Shown in pieces: positions 22,457 through 31,845 of a stretch of 64,000 bases of DNA. The translations under genes and the position numbers were made by a program. A model generated the notes under the pieces. The model saw nothing but the letters and a program-made list of their open reading frames with translations, was not told the DNA's origin and searched no databases. Positions within the stretch are counted from its first letter, which is position 1. Each line of letters starts with the position of its first letter. The stretch comes from Spirogloea muscicola (lineage: Eukaryota; Streptophyta; Zygnematophyceae; Spirogloeales; Spirogloeaceae): positions 199,764 through 263,763 of the forward strand of contig WELB01000073.1 in the NCBI GenBank assembly GCA_009602725.1. Reading direction: 5' to 3'.

Positions 22457-23150
22457 TCAGTAACCTCTCGTCAGTAGATGCAAATCTGAGTAGCTAGCAG
22501 GCGGAAAGACGTCGCCCTGACGGAAGCCGGAGGCCGCCGCCAGAGCGCGGCCTGCGCGCAAGTGGACCGCAAAAGCTAGGGACCGCTGCAAAGAGACGGC
22601 CAGGCGCATCCGGAAAACTTGGGCGAGGGACCCGGCGACATGGAAGCCAGGCTGCTCGCCCTGCTGCCCGTGGCGGCGGGCCGCTGCTTGCCGCGCAAGG
22701 CGGTGAAGTAGCTCCAGCCATTTGGCGCCAAAGGCGCCGTGTACGTCGACGGCGAGTAGGATATACTCGTCGCCTACCAGGTGATCCGAGTACTTGCGCT
22801 CCTTTGCGTCGGCCGCTTGGCGGACGGCGTAGCCCGCCTCCTCCGCCGAGCGTGTTGCGCTCCTGGAATCCAAGGAGTCCGTTGTGACGACGTCGGCAAT
22901 GAGCCGAGGCCCCCCGCCGAGCGCGCTAGCGACGAGATCGGCGCGCCGGGTGTGGAGGCGGCCGTCCGCCCCAGCAGTCAGAGGCATGATGCTGGAGTTC
23001 TCCAGCGCCACAATGTAACCGGCTTCGACAAATATGCCGAACTTCGCGTTCCGGAGCAGGTCGTGTGTGCCGGTCCGCTCCCCTCCCCGTGCGCATCGGA
23101 GCATGTGAGCCGCCAGTGACGCCGCGTCCGGGCTGCGCTCGCCGCACTCG
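22457..23150 (-). pseudogene. Family-1 LINE, endonuclease/C-terminal part
   Basis: A 215-codon open frame (22457-23104) covers MLRCARGGERTGTHDLLRNA, the D...GGGPRLIADVV...K..Y restriction-like endonuclease pattern and the family C-terminus SYSDLHLLTRGY. The Cys knuckle just upstream (GVQQCECGERS in another frame) needs a frameshift near 23105. No reverse transcriptase is left, so it is 5'-truncated. Confidence 0.8.
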
Positions 23151-23244
23151 CATTGTTGTACTCCACCTAGGCATGGTGGGTGGAGGCCGAGTAGCTCTCT
23201 GCGCCAGTCTCTCGGCTGTGACTTCCTCTAGACGGGGTCGTCGG

Positions 23245-23480
23245 TGTCGGTGCCGCAGCCGCCGCCGCCGCCGCCGCCGCCGCGCACAAGCGCGTCAAGG
23301 TGTTGCTGGTGGAAAGGTGGAAAGCTCAGATGGATCAGACGGCGCAGTTGCAGCCGCCGGCGCCGCCGGCGCCGCCGCCGCGCACAAGCGCGTCAAGGTG
23401 TTGCTGGTGGAAAGCTCAGACATATCAGACGGCGCAGTTGCAGCCGGCGCCGCCGCCGCGCACAAGCGTGTCAAGGCGTG
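23245..23480 (+). repeat. GC-rich minisatellite encoding AHKRVKVLLVESSD units
   Basis: Three units of about 70-110 bp run from a poly-CCG stretch through GCGCACAAGCGCGTCAAGG. One frame reads AAAAHKRVKVLLVESSD.SDGAVAAA in each unit. The phrase resembles the first strand of a receiver domain, but nothing else of that domain follows. I treat it as a repeat. Confidence 0.65.
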
Positions 23481-23499
23481 ATTCCAGCACTGACTGCTT

Positions 23500-24173
23500 G
23501 TCAGATCATACCGCAGCATTCTTTGCATGGTGCATCTTAGCGGCTGCTGATTCTTTGACCTTCGTCACCCTTACTTGCTCCAAACCCCTTCGTGAAGCAA
23601 TCATTCTGCTTGTTCATTGCTTTTGGGGTGACTACTCACAGCCATGGCCTTACTTTGGAGAAGCACTTTCGTTCTTTGCTTGACGATAGTCACAAGACCC
23701 CTTCGTGGGAGTTACCATACCCGGTTTCTGATAAGCTCTCTAAGAGGGTGCTTCTCGTTAATGTCAGGCTTCAGATTGATCTGCGCTGTGTGTGTTGCTA
23801 GTCCTGTCTCACAGAAATCCTAATCTGGATGACAGTTGCCTGTCGATAGGTGCAGCGTGGCGGTTCTCGGGGTCAGACTCATCAATCTCAGCCAAAGTTT
23901 GGATGCAACAACCAGCGTCCTCTAGACCTGAACCCACATGAACACGGAAAATGTAAGGACGCAGGAATTGCTACAATAATACTGGCAGGCTCTGGGGCCT
24001 TATTTGCATTCATAGGTATGATATTGTCTTTTCGCAGTGACAAGTGGCAAACTACAATTCTTGGAGCCATCAGTTTCGCAACAAACCTTACAACAATGAT
24101 AATGGGAGCAGTCATTGCAGACTTCAAACCGCAGTTTAGGATTGCCAATCAGCAGGCTATCAAGCACCGATAA
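23500..24173 (+). pseudogene. Multi-pass membrane protein, copy 1 (interrupted)
   Basis: Two parts of one gene are visible. An N-terminal part near 23505-23600 (WCILAAADSLTFVTLTC) looks like a signal or first helix. The C-terminal part (frame 23850-24173) has FGCNNQRPLDLN, then helices IATIILAGSGALFAFIGMIL and ILGAISFATNLTTMIMGAVI, ending ADFKPQFRIANQQAIKHR. Between them a 102-bp hairpin element (23595-23696) sits in the coding sequence. Coding resumes at HKTPSWELPYPV. A homologous copy on the minus strand at 39.8-40.35 kb lacks the insertion, which proves it secondary. A splice acceptor before GTGCAGCG (about 23851) is possible. The family is not recognised. Confidence 0.5.
23595..23696 (+). 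mobile_element. Solo hairpin element with 11-bp target duplication
   Basis: The insert is flanked by ACCCCTTCGTG at 23584-23594 and again at 23697-23707. It contains the diagnostic GGGGTGACTACTCACAGCC hairpin and a TTTGGAGAAGCAC 3' segment. The empty-site paralogue at 39.8-40.35 kb reads straight across. Confidence 0.8.
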
Positions 24174-24544
24174 CTTGGCCTGCCCTCGCAACTTCTCTTC
24201 TGGCGTGTGTACTTATTGATTAGTAGTTTGGAATTTATGACAGTACTTGCTCCTACTGTACCTTGTCATGGCCTGCCTGCTAGGGCAGGTTGTTCTCGTT
24301 GTAAGGCTTATTTGTCTTCGTTACTGTAATCTTTCGAAGGTATTTGGAACATGTAAAGTTGTCAAAAGTATTGGTCAAACTGGTTTGGTACTTTTGCAGA
24401 TGCATCTTCACGTACTTTCACGCTTTCTTGAGGTCTCTATATTTTTGTTGCAACAAACATCAGTAGACCAGAAATATGCCATGTAGCAAACAGAGGGAGT
24501 GCTCAAGTATCCAGCATGAGATTGTTAGAAATCTAGGGTATGAT

Positions 24545-24840
24545 GGTCATGCCTGAACTCAGGCAGGACATGCAGTGGCCAGTGCCGCTTGAGGCAAGGA
24601 GGCAAAGTGCAGATCATCCGCGGAAGGACGCGTTCTGTGTACTTGCCGTCGACATCCACCGGGCGTTCGGCTTTCGGTGGCTCGAGCTCCTGAACAGGCT
24701 AACGCGCAGCGCATTTCACGACGATTCCAAGATGGGCCGGTCTCAACGCGGCAGCTCTCGCCCAAGTGTATCGCATGCGCCTGTCAATACCGCTGCTGCT
24801 GAGACCACTTCTATCCGTGGGCTCAAAAATTTAACGGTGG
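24545..24840 (+). mobile_element. LINE endonuclease-domain fragment
   Basis: The frame contains DHPRKDAFCVLAVDIHRAF and RWLELLNRLTRSAF, which match the last part of the family-1 LINE protein. It is followed by a frayed LAQVYRMRLS. It is truncated at both sides. Confidence 0.6.
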
Positions 24841-24949
24841 CTACAGTATGAGATGGTCCTCCGTCATCCCAGCATCTGACCTGACTGGTTGACGCGCGTC
24901 GTCGCAGGTGGGGGGGGCAGCTAGGCGGAACAGCTCTTCCGGCTAGGAG

Positions 24950-25720
24950 ATGGAGTGTGTTTCAAGTGACGGAGGGGCCTGTGTGGTCAAGTATGAAGGC
25001 AAGCACATTGACAGATGTACATCACCTGCTGCTAAGTTAACCCGCTCAGTAACCACGAGCCAGCACATAGAGGTCGCTAACTGATGCCCGATGCCAGACG
25101 GCATTTGACAAGCTCTTGTGCAACCAGCTAAGGCTCGACCAGCTTTCTGGTGAAAAGCATGAGCCTAAGCTCGCTGCAAACAGGCTGACATACGACATCA
25201 CAAGAAGACAAGTAGGCTGCCGACATGCTGGGCTGGAAGCATATCCTCACTTCGTGCATATCCCAGACTTGCAATGTTCTCAAGTAGGGAATGGAAGCGG
25301 GGACCCGTGCAGCCAAAGGTGTCAATTGCGGCTGGTAGGAGGTGATCACTGCGGGGGTAGGCAGAGTAGTGTTGGAGCTTTCTGTGCTCTGCACTAGGTT
25401 GCGTGGCCAGCAATGTGAGTCGATGCTGGACTTTTGTACGCCTCTATCACAACCACATCGACCAAGGCTCGTGGCCATCCGCCAGGTTGTACACCCAGAA
25501 TGTCTCGCGCGACGGTGATGGCGTCCCTGACCGTGGTGGGCATGATGTTCTTCACAACCACGATGGCACGGTAGCCGGCGTTGCGCATCCGCAAAGTCCG
25601 CCAGGGCATCCGTTGTGAAATATGAATGCCTACCATTTCAGGGCCAGTGAGACATCGCAGCATATGCATAGCGAGGTCTCTGCCCTCCGCGCGGAAGCCG
25701 CACTTACACTGACAGACTCC
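24950..25720 (-). pseudogene. Family-2 LINE, C-terminal fragment with 3' tail
   Basis: On the minus strand the pieces align with the intact frame at 57324-58220: MLRCLTGPEMVGIH, VGIEAYKSPASTHIAGHA and HYSAYPRSDHLLPAAIDTF, ending in the Cys/Leu-rich tail. Frameshifts near 25400 and 25480 break it. 24960-25110 is the family-2 3' UTR (GTACAAAGGCAAGCACATTGACAG in forward reading). Confidence 0.75.
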
Positions 25721-26019
25721 AATCAGGCAGGTTGGGGGCAGGCCAAGGAGCAGTTAGATAAGCGTCCAGGCCTTGGGGCTGATCGTAAAGGCGTTGTGAA
25801 AGGCAGGGTGAAAGAGTAGTGAGCCCGTCAGTAGGCCAAATGCTAGAAGGAAGCCTTCTGACGACGACGACGACGAGCGACGGGCGAAGAGCGCAAAAAC
25901 GGCGCCATCCCACGACGCTGCACGACTACGCGGCTTAGGCTCTCCTTCCTCTGAGGCCCTCCAATCCTCCTCACTGAGTCATGGAACACAGTTACGTGCA
26001 TTTGCGCCATCCGGCTTTT

Positions 26020-26150
26020 TCAGACCTTGTACATTCCTTTGGGCTGTCTCTCACAGCCACAGCCGTAAATTGGAAGAGCTGTTTATACTCGGGCTGATCT
26101 CTCACAGCCACTGCCTTACATTGGAAGAGCTATCTCTTTTCCACTGGAAG
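26020..26150 (+). repeat. Two tandem hairpin modules
   Basis: CAGACCTTGTACATTCC...GGGCTGTCTCTCACAGCC...GGAAGAGCTG is followed at once by a second GGGCTGATCTCTCACAGCC...GGAAGAGCT. The subtype is closest to the copy upstream of PGRL1 (59020-59090). Confidence 0.7.
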
Positions 26151-26194
26151 ACTGGACGACGACGGGCCTTAATATCCTCAGCCTGCGGCGAACA

Positions 26195-27400
26195 GTGTCA
26201 CCGCCTTACTCAACGCCGCCACCACCTACGATGTCAGCTTCGGCATTGAGCTGCCACTATCGCGACCTGCTGCCAATGGAGACAACCGTGTTGACCTTCA
26301 GTCAAAGCCCGTGCGCGATTCTGCAGTGCCCTGCTGTGTTCGTGGCCTTGGCTGAAACGCAGGCCCTGCAAGCCGATCATGGCATGGCCTCCACGACAAA
26401 CTCTCTACGAAATTTACAGACCACCTCTCAAGCGCCAGCACCACCACGACCGCCGCCAACACCATGGCCGCCACCTCCGCCACCTCCGCCACCTCCGCCA
26501 CCTCCACCACTGACATCAGATATGACACTCCTGCACTCGAGACCCTACTGTCTGTCACACTGAGCCGCAGAAGACTGCGAGAGCAGTTGAAGCCAAGTGC
26601 TGCTCTCAGGATAATGCAGGGACACGGGTGACGCAACAAGGCTGTTCAGTCAACAACAACACGAACCAGGCCCCCGTGCACGATGGAGCAGCGGCGTCGG
26701 CAACAGCAACACAAGTGACCGTCACGATAAGCAATGGCAAGGACACGACCACAACAAGTCGGCGCAAGCGGGGCTGTTTTTCCAAATACAAACTGCGTTG
26801 GATGTGTGGAGGAAGTCAGAGTCATCGATGGCTTGGTGTGCAGGACATGGGCGCCCTCCATCAGCACATGCCGACAGAGCAGCGTGAAGAGAGTACAGAT
26901 CATCCCCGGACACAACGACTTGGCGCCCTACAGCAGAGGCAGAGTCTGCACAGCAGGCAAACAGTTTCTCTTAGAGTAGCGCAATGATGCCCGTAGAGGT
27001 GAGCAGTAGGGACCTGCTCCTAAGAGATAGCAAGTCACGGATGCCTGCGGAGCCGAGGACACGAGACTGTGGATGACCGACAAAGATGACGACTACGAGA
27101 GAGAGAAGAAGGGGTGACTCCTTCACCTTTCTCACCCGTGAAAACGAGAGAGATGCCCACGATGCTGAGGAGAGCAAGCGTTGACCCCAAGATGGCTTGT
27201 GGAGGACGATGACCGTTGACTTCAACGAGGATGACAACAACGACTTATTGACTACCACGACGGAAGAAGCGTAGCTGGCAGTGCGAGATGCAGAGGTCAA
27301 ACAATCATCTGCTACTGCTGAGAGCGGCAAGATTGACCAGCAAAATTGCCAAGGAGGCCATGCCACGGTCGGATAGCAGGGCCTGCGTTGCAATGCTGCA
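26195..27400 (+). repeat. Degenerate repeat block, copy 2
   Basis: A Thr/Ala- or Pro-coding triplet run (26440-26510) is followed by YDTPALETLLSVTLSRRRLR and then, near 26980-27050, the GCAATGATGCCCGTAGAGGTGAGCAG unit. About 27270-27330 matches copy 1 near 18700. It parallels the order in 16440-18800 with large deletions. No intact protein is seen. Confidence 0.55.
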
Positions 27401-28080
27401 TTGCGATGCATCATCGCTCACAGGCGTTAATTGGAGGTCACACAATGGCAGCAGGCCGCGATGGCACCGGCTCGCAGACGCGGAGCTAGCGTCGTAGGTG
27501 GTGGCGGCGTTGAGTATGGGAGTGGCAGCGTTTGCGAGAGGCGGAGGACTGACTATAGATTCATACTTTGGGTCCGTCGTCGTTCAATGATTCGGCGGAG
27601 GGCCTCGCTGCAGAGGAAGGAGCCTAGGTAGCATAGTGGTGCAGCGTCATGGGAGGTGGCACCGTGACTGCGCCAGTCGTCGTCCTCGTCAGAAGGCTTC
27701 CTTTCCACGTGCAAGATACCCGGCGTCTCCACCAATGAAAAGAGAATAGATTTTAACGACTGGTGATTCGGTGGAGGGGCTCCTGCATGCTCCAATGAGC
27801 AGCTTGGCTCACCACAGTGCTGCAACTCTATTGAGCCCTGCGGTTTCTGGCATTGCAAAATCATGCACTTGAACTCCTTCCAGAAAATATTTGGACTCTA
27901 ACAGCGACACTTGTGGTTGGTGTCTTGCCAGATGCATTGCTCCTTCACAAAAGACACCGCGCTTCTGTCTCTGCAGGTCGCCAATGCAAGGCTGCCTTGG
28001 CTGTCTTAGTCTTCATGCTCCACTGCATCAAAGCATCCGCAATGCACTGCCCTTCACCAAATGCCAGGCCTCCCAACCAC
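27400..28080. other. No gene recognised
   Basis: Short frames only. The right end may hold the 3' UTR of the minus-strand PP2C gene. Confidence 0.4.
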
Positions 28081-28085
28081 CCCTG

Positions 28086-28740
28086 CTACGCACCCTCATC
28101 CGCCATCTCAAGACTGTTGGAGCGCTTGTGTGTGAAGCGGATGACCATGCAGGTGATGTCGTCAACGTAGCTGCCGCGATCTGTGCCTAGCCAACGTGAG
28201 CGGGCTGTCATCATGAGTTTTTTGCACCCTGCCTCTGTGGTTGGAGAGGAGGCTACAATAGACACGGCATCTGAGTTGGATACCCATTCCCAGACTCCGT
28301 CGCTTGCCAATATCACAAAGCGGTCCTCAGAACTAAGCTCATACTTCATAATCTGTTGAAAACCACGAACATCTAAGAGTGAGAAAGAGGCCCAATAACA
28401 AGCGTCAGCTCTGAAGATGAGGAGTGCTTCATTGTTCCTCAAGCTCCAGGCTGCAGGAGGAAGATTTACCAATATAGCATGCCGACGGAACTTGGTGACT
28501 GGATTTGATGAATGTGCAGTGACGATTGAGCACAAAGAGACTTAATGCTGACAGATTGACTTCAAACCTCAGCTTCGGTGGTCACGCCAACAGTGTGAGC
28601 CAGTTTGTCTCCCATGCTGCGACTCATAGCCAGCCCAAGGACTTGAGCATTCTTCAACCAAACACGAGGGGGCCCAATTGCAACGCCGTAGTTGTCCATG
28701 AGCCTGTCTACCCGGCCAATCGTTAATCGCAGCCGGAGTC
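28086..28740 (-). CDS. Protein phosphatase 2C (PPM family), 3' exons
   Basis: Two exons are clear. The upstream one (about 28730-28568) encodes GRVDRLMDNYGVAIGPPRVW and LGLAMSRSMGDKLAHTVGVT, the PP2C motif with the Ser-Met-Gly-Asp turn, and ends at EAE. The downstream one (28352-28086) encodes IMKYELSSEDRFVILASDGV and GSYVDDITCMVIRF, stop. The intron (28567-28353) is GT-AG in phase 0. The Asp in ASDG and the second Asp of VDDIT are the usual metal ligands. PP2Cs are Mg/Mn-dependent Ser/Thr phosphatases. The N-terminal motifs (DGHG and others) are not found; 29.0-30.5 kb is repeats, so the gene is truncated or has a long, repeat-filled intron. An acceptor upstream of GRVDRL was not resolved. 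Confidence 0.85.
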
Positions 28741-29020
28741 AGTAGAACCCAATGTGTGTTGCAGCGTCTGCGAGAGAGCACTGTCTGGTACAGTGGAAGA
28801 GGACCTTCATACCAGGGCCAGGTGCCTCCAACCGCGCTGGCGGTGGCATTGCCAGCGGCAGATATCAAGAAACCTCGGGCACCTGCCCAGGGTGGTGCAC
28901 GTACCTTCCAGAAGTGTCGTCCAAACCCAAGCGTCGTCTCTACAATCAGATACGATTAGGCTAACATACTTCAAAATACTTTCTAGTATGTGACGTGTCC
29001 GTCACACACGCTATCTCGCG

Positions 29021-29233
29021 CACGATCACACGGTGAGGACCCTCTGGATGCTTGTTCTCATGTGCGAGAGCCAGGACTCTCGAGAGCCACGCAAGTAGCC
29101 GGCCTCTCTCACCTCAAACCTGGTCTCCGAAGAACCCCGCCAACCACACACTTTGGCGGCATGCTGTGCGCTGCGCGACGGTCCTCTTGTCTGCGCGCCC
29201 CTTCACCCCGAGGCTCGGTCACTGGCTCCCGGA
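29021..29233. repeat. ~210-bp direct repeat, left copy
   Basis: The sequence from ACGATCACACGGTGAGGACC to CCGAGGCTCGGTCACTGG recurs at 30291-30497, with roughly one difference per 15-20 bases. LINE debris and a GC-rich segment lie between the two. It may be a solo-LTR pair or a dispersed repeat. Confidence 0.75.
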
Positions 29234-29264
29234 GAGGCCTAAAACGCTATGTCAGAACGGGTGT

Positions 29265-29560
29265 AGGATGGACCACTCAGTAGCTACGAGTGAGGAGCCA
29301 CAAATCCGACAGACTAGCTGCCGGATAACACTCCCCCTGACGAAAGCCAGAGGTTGCAGCGAGAGCACGGCCAGCACGCAGATGCAAGGCGTGGGCCATG
29401 GACCGCTGGAGGGAAACTGAAAGTCGCATGCGATAGACCTGGGCCCACGAGCCAGCGGCGTTGAGTCAGCCGGCTTCCAGGAGAGGGCCAAAAGAAAGGG
29501 CCAAATCTTTGGGCCTGGCTTCTCACAGCCACTGCTGTCAATCTGGAAGCCAAAAATAAG
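29265..29560 (-). mobile_element. Family-1 LINE 3' end, truncated, with hairpin at its 5' side
   Basis: Reverse reading gives AHALHLRAGRALAAASGFRQ-like sequence (broken), then the tail TCGTAGCTACTGAGTGGTCCATCCTACACC. The same tail appears at 37430-37530, 41860-41930 and 53940-54000. A forward hairpin module is at 29505-29560. Confidence 0.65.
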
Positions 29561-29599
29561 GAACAAACAAACAAAGGGAGAGGGCGTGCGGTGCGCATG

Positions 29600-30290
29600 A
29601 CATGGAAGGGTGGCCGGTTCAAGCCAACACAATGCTCAGGCAAAAACAAGGGGGGGAAACGGGGGCAAAAGAGCAGAACGGCTGCTAATATTAAAAGAGC
29701 GGCTGTGAAAGCCAGCCAGATGCACACAGGTATTCATGAAGAGGAGGGCGACAAACAGGGGGGGAGAGTGCGGGAGGATGTGGCGCGCGCTGCGCCCGGC
29801 CACTCGACGGCCGGCCCCATCCGTGCGGACTGGACGGCTTGGGTCGCCGCACGAGATCCGCGGCGAGCAACCCGGCGCCACTGAGTGGCCGCAGCGCCGT
29901 GGGCGGTGGCGAGCGGCTGCAGCGCGCGCTGCCGCCTCTGGGACCCGCTACCAGGAGACTACTTTCTGTGACCTGCGGTTACTTCTTAGGGGTTACTGAG
30001 TGCTAGGTAGCTACTTGCTTCCGTCTTTGCTGCAGCTGCCCGCTCGCTCTGCCCCCTGCCCTTCGGCCACACCACCTACCGGTGCGCCAGCCCCGGCTCC
30101 TCCCCCCCCAGTCCCCTCCTGCCCAGCTCGTGGCGCCTCTCGCTGGCCAAGGCTGCGCCCGCGCGCCCAGTGCTTGTGCCGCTGCCGCACGGCGCCTTGC
30201 GCCGCGCCTGCCACCCGGAGGAGCGCAGAGCCCCGAGCGCGCCGCCGCTCAGCCGCCGCGGAGGGCTCTGGAGCCGACGCCTTGCACCCT
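29600..30290. other. No gene recognised
   Basis: 29690-29760 duplicates sequence near 40770-40830 (GAGCGGCTGTGAAAGCCAGCCAGATGCA). 29920-30000 is another LINE 3' end (forward; CDLRLLLRGY, stop). 30010-30290 is GC-rich and open in several frames without a domain. Confidence 0.45.
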
Positions 30291-30497
30291 CACGATCACG
30301 CGGTGAGGACCCTTTGGATGCTTGTTCTCACGTGCCAGAGCCAGGACTCTCGGGAGCGGCGCAAGCAGCCGGCCTCTCTCACCTCAAACCTGGTCTGCGA
30401 AGGACGCCGCCACCCACACACTTTGGCGGCATGCTGTGCGCTGCGCGACGTTCCTCTTGTCTGCGCGCCCCTTCACCCCGAGGCTCGGTCACTGGTC
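30291..30497. repeat. ~210-bp direct repeat, right copy
   Basis: Partner of 29021-29233. It ends just before a C/T-rich stretch (30590-30740) that leads into the AT-richer island. Confidence 0.75.
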
Positions 30498-30957
30498 GGC
30501 CACTGGCTCCCGGGCTTGCCCGCCTCTGCACGCTGGAGTTTCTGTCCCTGAGCTCTTCAGCGGGCTTGCTTGCTTGCGTGCCTAGCTTGTCCCATAGATT
30601 CCAGACCCCCGCATCCCTCTTTACCTTCCCTAGTCACCCTTCGTCTCCTGTTGCTTCTTCCCTCTGTCGGGCTGTCCCCCAGCCCTTGCCTCCTGCTCTC
30701 TGCACATCGCCCCTGGTCTTCTCACCCCCGCTTCCTCAATCTGGATTTCGCAGGTGAGGCAGAGTCCATCATGGCTTTTGGAAAGCCGAACACCCACGCG
30801 AGCATCATGACCTGTCTTATGCTATTGATGTTGGTGGGCGCCCTTACAGAATCCCCCTTACAGAATCATTACTACATGTCTCCCCTATCTATGCCGTTAG
30901 CTTTATAAAATGAGAGCCAACAATCACGCCGACAGGCTTTTTGACTGCTTTTAACAG

Positions 30958-31419
30958 GTGTGCAACAATCACAATTCCTGCAAGGTGGTTATGTATACCA
31001 AGTGGCGTACCCTGACATGTGCTTGTGCGCTGCTGGCAATTCAGCTGGCAGCATTGGCGCGAGCACAGGGAGGACCATTGGATGTGCAGCTGAGTGGTTG
31101 CATCGTGTCAGGCCAAGGACCAGTGACATGCAAATTCTCCGACTACCACGAGTGTTTGTTGAATGTATGGACTTACGACTTTCGGCTGCAACCAATACAC
31201 TTACCATCAAGGCAGACATTGACGATAAACATCCAATGCCCTCCAGGAAAAGAATTCCCAATTGCTGTTGGAGGAGGAGAACTGCGGGGAAATGTGGTGC
31301 TAGTGCAGACATTGGTCAATGCTGGCGGCCGCATAGCAAGTATTGTGATCCGCAATCTTGATAGACACGCAGTCATTACAACCCCTCACTTACATGTAAC
31401 CTGCAGTGCAGCAACGTAA
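30958..31419 (+). CDS. Predicted secreted protein, family unknown
   Basis: An open frame of 153 codons. After a short hydrophilic start it has a strong signal peptide (LTCACALLAIQLAALARAQG). About 115 residues follow, rich in beta-type alternation, with Cys at SGCIVSG, VTCKFS, HECLL, NIQCPPG and HVTCSAAT. There is no membrane anchor. An AG acceptor (TTTTAACAG) precedes 30958, so an upstream exon is possible; 30771-30905 encodes MAFGKPNTHASIM plus a hydrophobic segment. It lies at the left edge of the AT-richer island and may be an island gene or a host gene beside it. The beta-rich, Cys-bearing ectodomain style resembles the fragments at 34658-35363, but I cannot prove homology. Confidence 0.5.
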   Translation: MCNNHNSCKVVMYTKWRTLTCACALLAIQLAALARAQGGPLDVQLSGCIVSGQGPVTCKFSDYHECLLNVWTYDFRLQPIHLPSRQTLTINIQCPPGKEFPIAVGGGELRGNVVLVQTLVNAGGRIASIVIRNLDRHAVITTPHLHVTCSAAT

Positions 31420-31845
31420 CTTTGCAGCCTCAAGTGTACTGGGGTCCAAAACATAGCAGACGCACTTAAAAGCTGCCAAGGATCAAGATAGCAGATTTAT
31501 GCTTAGGTGATTGGCAGTGGAGGATCAGTGAGAAACTGAGACCTTGATTGCGACATGCTAATATTTCGTAGCTATACAACTCCCAGAGATTGCCTATTAT
31601 TACGATTTAGACTGGCTGGTCTTGCCTATTAAGATAAAAGGATGCGTCTGAAAGTTAACGTACGTAATAGAATGATTGCAATTCACGTGCAGATGTACAC
31701 TCGTGTCTTGTAAGGTCTTGTCAAAGATGTTCATAATACTGGCAACATCTCCTCATAGCCACGGTTGCTGCAGCTGATGACGAGTACGACTTTAGTCTTA
31801 GTGGAAGATCAGCATGTTCCCAGGGGGAATGTAGTGGATATCTGT
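31420..31845. other. AT-richer non-coding stretch
   Basis: No frame longer than about 40 codons, and no repeat or motif recognised. Confidence 0.5.

Noticed and set aside
27891-28190. Plus-strand ORF over 27.9-28.2 kb
   Set aside because: Its right part is antisense to the PP2C exon, whose motifs are unambiguous.
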